From Endozoicomonas sp. 4G (GTDB lineage Bacteria; Pseudomonadota; Gammaproteobacteria; Pseudomonadales; Endozoicomonadaceae): 64,000 bases of DNA. A model generated the notes under the pieces. That model was not told the DNA's origin. It did not search any database and was given only the letters and a program-made list of their open reading frames with translations. The DNA is taken from assembly GCF_023822025.1 (NCBI RefSeq), contig NZ_CP082909.1:4632001-4696000 (forward strand), read 5' to 3'. The position numbers and the translations under genes were made by a program. Position 1 is the first letter of the stretch; each line of letters opens with the position of its first letter. Positions 63,659-64,000 of the stretch are shown here, piece by piece.

Positions 63659-64000
63659 ATGAATATTGGGAAGGGCCTGACCACTGCAAGCCTGATAATC
63701 TCACTGACAGTAAGCGGCTTAGAAGCACAGACGCAAACGACAAGCTCAATGCAGCCAACAGAAATACCTCCTCAATTATTCTATGAGATTGAAATAGATC
63801 CGAACCTGCCACCGGAAATACCTGCCTCAACACCCACGGCTTCTGCGCCAACACATTGTCCACCTCACAAGGCTTTGAGTGTTGCATGGAATAGAAACAG
63901 TACGCTCATAGCGGTAGGAACAGGCTCCGGCTCTGGCGTCAAAAACTGCCTGTTTTCCGGAGCTCTGCAAATCTTTGATATGAGTGAGGGATACCCCAGA
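63659..64000 (+). CDS. Second secreted WD40-like protein (cut by the window end)
   Basis: Starts at the ATG at 63659 with GGAGGA 5 bases upstream; 114 codons are visible before the window ends. Signal peptide (TTASLIISLTVSGLEAQ), then sequence parallel to the preceding gene (PPQLFYEIEIDPNLPPEIP; SVAWNRNSTLIAVGTGSGSG; FSGALQIFDMSEGYPR). A tandem duplicate of the 62.35-kb gene. Confidence 0.8.
   Translation, partial: MNIGKGLTTASLIISLTVSGLEAQTQTTSSMQPTEIPPQLFYEIEIDPNLPPEIPASTPTASAPTHCPPHKALSVAWNRNSTLIAVGTGSGSGVKNCLFSGALQIFDMSEGYPR

Overview
The window looks like a chromosomal segment of a gammaproteobacterium. The core gene order (ssb–MFS … uvrA … rplQ–rpoA … S10/spc … tuf–fusA–rpsG–rpsL … rpoC–rpoB–rplLJAK–nusG–secE–tRNAs–SPOR–coaX–birA) is the arrangement known from Pseudomonas and Oceanospirillales. 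The accessory genes include a secreted serpin, a RING-like protein, secreted beta-propeller (WD40-like) proteins and several orphan antitoxins. That mix suggests a host-associated marine lineage such as Endozoicomonas. The genus is an inference; no 16S gene is present.

Layout. 1–2.3 kb: REP-like palindromes, ssb and a YajR-like MFS transporter. 2.5–7.7 kb: a secreted protein of unknown function, a YefM-type antitoxin followed by a small cysteine-containing protein, riboflavin synthase, and galT–galK. 7.7–12.9 kb: uvrA, a bactofilin, a short transcription unit behind a perfect FNR box, and an HAAAP-family permease. 13.0–27.0 kb (minus strand): the S10, spc and alpha ribosomal-protein operons with secY and rpoA; the alpha operon has its own terminator–promoter–leader. 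27.2–29.4 kb: an insertion between rpsJ and tuf with a DUF2306 protein, a glycine-zipper protein behind a second perfect FNR box, the 3' remnant of a second tuf gene, and an XRE regulator. 29.4–33.8 kb: tuf–fusA–rpsG–rpsL. 34.1–46.6 kb: a 12.7-kb accessory island between rpsL and rpoC, with glpX–yihD, a secreted nuclease-fold candidate, the RING/glycine-zipper protein, a BOF-family protein whose end abuts a TnpB element, two coupled membrane microproteins, a decayed RelE toxin with its intact antitoxin, nhaA, a Septu (PtuA–PtuB) defence pair, a Fic protein with an altered active site behind 11-bp iterons, a serpin and a UPF0175 protein. 46.6–59.6 kb: rpoC–rpoB–rplL–rplJ–rplA–rplK–nusG–secE and four tRNA genes, with no tufB between tRNA-Thr and tRNA-Trp. 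59.7–64.0 kb: SPOR protein, coaX, birA, and two tandem WD40-like genes, the second cut by the window edge.

How the parts work together. Most of the window is one supercluster for translation and transcription (ribosomal proteins, elongation factors, RNA polymerase, SecYE, NusG, tRNAs), broken by accessory blocks. The core side carries bacterial operon control: terminators or attenuators after rplQ, rpmJ, tuf, rpoC, rplL and nusG, leader structures, and promoters for the tRNA, rpsL and alpha units. The accessory side carries phage defence (Septu), remnants of toxin–antitoxin loci (four antitoxin-type genes, none with an intact canonical toxin), a TnpB element, and possible host-interaction proteins (serpin, RING-like, Fic, WD40). 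Two perfect FNR sites point to an oxygen-responsive layer acting on accessory genes.
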